DNA of 7,185 nt. It comes from Fimenecus sp051881335 (lineage in GTDB: Bacteria; Bacillota; Clostridia; Oscillospirales; Acutalibacteraceae). The notes beneath the pieces are model-generated. The model saw only the letters and a list, made by a program, of their open reading frames with translations. It did not search any database and was not told the DNA's origin. The position numbers were made by a program, and so were the translations under genes. Within the stretch, counting starts at the first letter, position 1. Each line of letters begins with the position of its first letter. Of the stretch, positions 4,433-7,185 are shown piece after piece. The DNA is taken from the NCBI GenBank assembly GCA_051881335.1, contig JBJEPR010000032.1:1-7185 (forward strand), given 5' to 3'.

Positions 4433-6145
4433 ATGTATCAGGTGCTTTACCGCAAATGGCGTCCCAAAACATTTGCAGATGTGGTCGGGCAGCCGCATGT
4501 GACCGCCTCGCTTTCGGGCGCGGTCAAAAGCGGCAGACTTTCGCACGCCTATCTGTTCACGGGATCGCGCGGTACGGGCAAAACCTCCTGCGCGAAAATC
4601 CTTGCAAAGGCCGTAAACTGCGAACACCCCGTAAACGGCAATCCCTGCAACGCGTGCGACACTTGTCGCGGTATTGACAACGGCTCGATTTTAGATGTCA
4701 TTGAAATTGACGCCGCCTCCAACAACGGGGTGGATAATATCCGCGATTTGCGCGAGGAGGCGAATTACACGCCCACCGCCGCGAAATACCGCGTGTATAT
4801 TATTGACGAGGTACATATGCTCTCAACGGGCGCATTTAACGCGCTGTTAAAAACGCTCGAAGAGCCGCCCGAGCATGTCAAATTTATTTTGGCAACCACC
4901 GAGGTACATAAACTGCCTTCCACCATTCTTTCGCGCTGTCAGCGGTTTGATTTTAAACGGATAGAGCCGCAGGACATCGCCGCGCGGCTTTTGTATGTTG
5001 CAAATGAAGAGGGGATAGCGCTTACCGAGGACGGCGCGATGCTCATTGCCCGTATTTCGGACGGCGCCATGCGTGACGCGCTTTCACTTCTGGACCGTTG
5101 CGCCGCTTACGGGGAAGAAATTACCGAAGCAGTGGTCAGTGATGCGGCGGGGCTTGCAGGGCGCGAATATTTGTTTGCGTTAACCGAAGCGGTCGCCGAA
5201 CGCGACAGCGCAAAAACGCTGACGCTGTTAAATGACTTATACCAAAACGCCTGCAATATGGAACGCTTACTTGCCGACTTGCTTGGGCACTTTCGCAATA
5301 TGATGCTTGCGCGCAGTGTGCCGAATTACAAAGACTTAATCGTCTGCCCGCAGGCGGAGCTTGAAAAAATTGCTGTACAGTCAAAGAGCTTTACACTTGC
5401 GCGTATTCTTTCGGCGATGGATATTCTCAACGAAACCGCCGTCCGCTTAAAGGCGGGCGCAAACGGTAGAACTGCGGTGGAAATGGCTTTGTTACGCCTT
5501 GCCGACCCGCAGTTGGATACAGATGTAAACGCTTTGCTTTCCCGCTTGGCAGAGGTGGAACGGCGGCTCGACACAGGGGCATTCCAAACGCCTGTAAAGG
5601 CAAACAGCATTACAGAAAATGTGGAAAAATCCGTGCCGCAAACTGCATCTGTGCCCGAAAACCCTGCCCCGCAGTCTGTGCCTGCACCCGAAAAACCTGC
5701 CCCGCAGGCAGTGCAAAAACCGACACAACCCGATACGGGCACGCAAATGCCGTCCGCAATACCTGCGGACAATGTCATACCCGCACAAAAAGCATCTGCC
5801 GAAGCGGAATTCCCAAAATGGGCAGAAGCACTTGAACGCTTGGCGACCATTGACCGCCCGCTTGTGCCGCATATGCAGGATTCATCCGCCGTGGTGCGCG
5901 GGGATTTATTGCTTATCAAAAGCGAAAATCCGATGCTCGAGCGCTTTTTGCAGACGGGTTCGCACGCCAACTGCATTGTGCGCGCAGTGTACGATGTTAC
6001 GGGTGTGAAATATAAATTGGGCATTTTTAACGGCAACCAAGCCGCGCCAAACGGCGGCGCACAACCCGAAATGCCGAAAAAAGACCCGCTAGCCGATTTG
6101 TTAAGCCGTGCCGAAACGCTCGGCGTGCAAATTATCGAACAATAA
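4433..6145 (+). CDS. dnaX: DNA polymerase III subunit gamma/tau (clamp loader ATPase)
   Basis: DnaX is the ATPase subunit of the clamp loader, which places the beta sliding clamp on primed DNA and tethers the polymerase. The protein has 570 residues, close to the length of other Firmicute DnaX proteins. Features in order are the MYQVLYRKWRP start, Walker A GSRGTGKT (44-51), a zinc-binding Cys set (63, 72, 75, 78), Walker B IIDEVH (123-128), sensor 1 ATTE (154-157), the arginine-finger SRC (167-169), and sensor 2 GAMRDALSLLD (211-221). The oligomerisation domain extends to about 360. A low-complexity Pro/Ala/Gln linker (about 383-457) includes an 11-residue tandem repeat, and a C-terminal tau domain (about 458-570) follows. 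GGAGGGG lies 5 bases before the ATG. The gene starts 37 bases after the SRP RNA and leads into ybaB-recR. I see no A7-type slippery run, so a programmed frameshift making gamma is not evident. Confidence 0.97.
   Translation: MYQVLYRKWRPKTFADVVGQPHVTASLSGAVKSGRLSHAYLFTGSRGTGKTSCAKILAKAVNCEHPVNGNPCNACDTCRGIDNGSILDVIEIDAASNNGVDNIRDLREEANYTPTAAKYRVYIIDEVHMLSTGAFNALLKTLEEPPEHVKFILATTEVHKLPSTILSRCQRFDFKRIEPQDIAARLLYVANEEGIALTEDGAMLIARISDGAMRDALSLLDRCAAYGEEITEAVVSDAAGLAGREYLFALTEAVAERDSAKTLTLLNDLYQNACNMERLLADLLGHFRNMMLARSVPNYKDLIVCPQAELEKIAVQSKSFTLARILSAMDILNETAVRLKAGANGRTAVEMALLRLADPQLDTDVNALLSRLAEVERRLDTGAFQTPVKANSITENVEKSVPQTASVPENPAPQSVPAPEKPAPQAVQKPTQPDTGTQMPSAIPADNVIPAQKASAEAEFPKWAEALERLATIDRPLVPHMQDSSAVVRGDLLLIKSENPMLERFLQTGSHANCIVRAVYDVTGVKYKLGIFNGNQAAPNGGAQPEMPKKDPLADLLSRAETLGVQIIEQ
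5654..5707 (+). repeat. Short tandem repeat in the DnaX linker
   Basis: A 21-base unit beginning CCCGAAAA and ending CCCCGCAG occurs at 5654-5674 and again at 5687-5707 with one mismatch, a period of 33 bases. It encodes PENPAPQ and PEKPAPQ. The 33-base period keeps the frame, so the repeat only lengthens the disordered linker. Copy number may vary between strains. Confidence 0.7.
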
Positions 6146-6182
6146 ATCTGTATTTACTTTCACCGAAAGAGGAGAATAGACT

Positions 6183-6530
6183 ATGAAAGCAAGAATTCCC
6201 AACCAAGGGCCTACGGGCGGCAATATGATGAAAAAATTGCAGGAAATGCAAGCGAATATGGAAGCCGTGCAGGCAGAACTTGCCGTGGCGGAGTATTCGG
6301 CGTCTGCGGGCGGCGGCGCGGTCGATGTTACCGTGAACGGCTCGCACGAGATTAAGGCAATCCACATCAAACCCGAAGTCATGGACCCCGAAGAGCCCGA
6401 TATGCTTGAAGATTTGCTGTTGGCGGCGCTGAATGAAGCGATGCGCAAAGCCGACGAAACCGCCGAACGCGAAATGGGCAAAATCACCGGCGGCTTACAA
6501 GGTATGCCCGGTATGGGTGGGCTGTTTTAA
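6183..6530 (+). CDS. ybaB: YbaB/EbfC family nucleoid-associated protein
   Basis: Members of this family are small dimeric DNA-binding proteins that coat the nucleoid; their genes are typically found between dnaX and recR. The 115-residue product has the family's parts: a Gly-rich N-terminus, NMMKKLQEMQANMEAVQAEL as the first long helix (about 14-33), the core AGGGAVDVTVNGSHEIKAIHI (42-62), the IKPEVMDPEEPDMLEDLL segment (62-79), a C-terminal helix with AALNEAMRKA (81-90), and a Gly/Met-rich tail. AAAGAGGAG at 6166-6174 lies 8 bases before the ATG. It starts 37 bases after dnaX and its stop codon overlaps the recR start, so the three are almost certainly one operon. Confidence 0.95.
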   Translation: MKARIPNQGPTGGNMMKKLQEMQANMEAVQAELAVAEYSASAGGGAVDVTVNGSHEIKAIHIKPEVMDPEEPDMLEDLLLAALNEAMRKADETAEREMGKITGGLQGMPGMGGLF

Positions 6531-7129
6531 TGGGGTACTCCATTCCGATTTTAGAAACGCTGATTGACGAATTTCGCAAAATGCCCTCTGTCGGCACAAA
6601 ATCCGCAGAGCGTATGGCGTTTTATGTGTTGGGGCTTTCCGACGAAGAAGCCCGCACGCTCGCCGGTGCAATCGTCAACGCACACGAAAAAATCCACCAG
6701 TGTGCCGTTTGCCGCAATTTGACCGAGGACGAGGTTTGCCCGATTTGTCAAAACGAAGCACGCGACAAAACCACCATTTGCGTGGTCGAAAATCCGCGTG
6801 ATGTGATTGCGTTTGAGCGCACGCACGAATACAAAGGACTTTACCATGTTTTGCACGGTGCGATTTCGCCGATGAACGGGGTAGGCCCTGACGATTTGAC
6901 GGTGAAAGAACTCCTTGCTCGCTTGCAGGACGATACGGTGGACGAAGTGATTATGGCGACCAATCCCACCGTGGAGGGCGAGGCGACCGCTATGTATATC
7001 GGCAGGCTGTTAAAGCCGCTGGGGATGAAGGTTACGCGCCTTGCTTACGGTGTGCCCGTCGGCGCGGATTTGGAATATGCCGACGAGGTCACCCTCACCC
7101 GCGCGTTAGCAGGCAGAAGCTTGCTGTGA
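6530..7129 (+). CDS. recR: Recombination mediator protein RecR
   Basis: RecR acts with RecO (and RecF) to load RecA onto SSB-coated single-stranded DNA during gap repair. The protein has the usual length of 199 residues. It shows an N-terminal helix-hairpin-helix region (about 7-30, with MPSVGTKSAERMA), a Cys4 zinc finger (Cys58, Cys61, Cys70, Cys73), and a Toprim domain starting at TTICVVENPRD (81-91) and including ATNPTVEGEATAMYI (143-157). The C-terminal GVPVGADLEYADEVTL segment (174-189) is typical. Its ATG shares the final A of the ybaB TAA, giving TAATG, so translation is probably coupled to ybaB. GGTGGG a little upstream may help initiation. The gene is complete. Confidence 0.97.
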   Translation: MGYSIPILETLIDEFRKMPSVGTKSAERMAFYVLGLSDEEARTLAGAIVNAHEKIHQCAVCRNLTEDEVCPICQNEARDKTTICVVENPRDVIAFERTHEYKGLYHVLHGAISPMNGVGPDDLTVKELLARLQDDTVDEVIMATNPTVEGEATAMYIGRLLKPLGMKVTRLAYGVPVGADLEYADEVTLTRALAGRSLL

Positions 7130-7155
7130 AAAATTTTAATTTATATTTGTTATTT

Positions 7156-7182
7156 GTCATCCTGAGCGTAGCGAAGGATCTC
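7156..7182. repeat. Third copy of the GTCATCCTGAG...GGATCTC repeat arm
   Basis: This 27-base arm begins GTCATCCTGAG and ends GAAGGATCTC. It closely matches the reverse complement of the right arm at 1467-1494 and, less closely, the left arm at 1410-1439. It lies 26 bases after the recR stop. The window ends 3 bases later, so a matching inverted arm beyond the edge cannot be seen. Confidence 0.75.
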
Positions 7183-7185
7183 AAG

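Noticed and set aside
5619..6008. Plus-strand +1 frame overlapping the DnaX linker, considered as a programmed-frameshift product
   Set aside because: There is no A7 or similar slippery run with a downstream hairpin at a frame junction. The longest A-run near the end (6077-6082) is outside the place where a gamma form would be made.
5326..6036. Minus-strand open frame (236 codons) antisense to dnaX
   Set aside because: It is low-complexity Ser/Ala/Cys-rich translation mirroring the DnaX C-terminal half, with no family resemblance; the plus-strand frame is plainly dnaX.

Overview
The window looks like a piece of a Clostridia-type Firmicute chromosome, perhaps an Oscillospiraceae/Ruminococcaceae relative. 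The reasons are a small-type SRP RNA directly upstream of dnaX, the Firmicute gene order SRP RNA - dnaX - ybaB - recR, strong AAGGAG/GGAGG-type ribosome binding sites, moderate GC content, and intergenic palindromic repeats ending in CCCTACAAA. The lineage is inferred; no ribosomal RNA or other phylogenetic marker was compared.

Layout. The left 4.1 kb is read on the minus strand. Going against the numbering, it holds a shortened glycoside hydrolase family 20 (GH20) relative (4127-3156), glycerol kinase glpK only 14 bp further on (3141-1618), a 342-bp intergenic stretch packed with palindromic repeats (1617-1276), and an NAD(P)-dependent malic enzyme (1275-103). Two more palindromes lie beyond the malic enzyme at the window's left end. 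The right 3 kb is read on the plus strand: SRP RNA (about 4277-4395), dnaX (4433-6145), ybaB/ebfC (6183-6530) and recR (6530-7129, overlapping the ybaB stop by one base). The window ends inside one arm of a repeat also found between glpK and the malic enzyme gene. The two blocks diverge from a short AT-rich region (about 4143-4276) with a recognisable sigma-A-type promoter facing each way.

How the genes fit together. The right block is housekeeping: co-translational protein targeting (SRP RNA), the replicative clamp loader (DnaX), a nucleoid-associated protein (YbaB/EbfC) and recombinational repair (RecR). The left block is central carbon metabolism: glycerol to glycerol-3-phosphate (GlpK), and malate to pyruvate (malic enzyme). 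The GH20-like gene is probably co-transcribed with glpK, but the encoded protein lacks the segment that carries the family's catalytic Asp-Glu pair.

I do not see a new defence, mobile or biosynthetic system here. The features most worth a second look are the core-deleted GH20 reading frame and the two families of palindromic repeats. In one of these, the stems differ from copy to copy while the base pairing and the CCCTACAA flank are kept.
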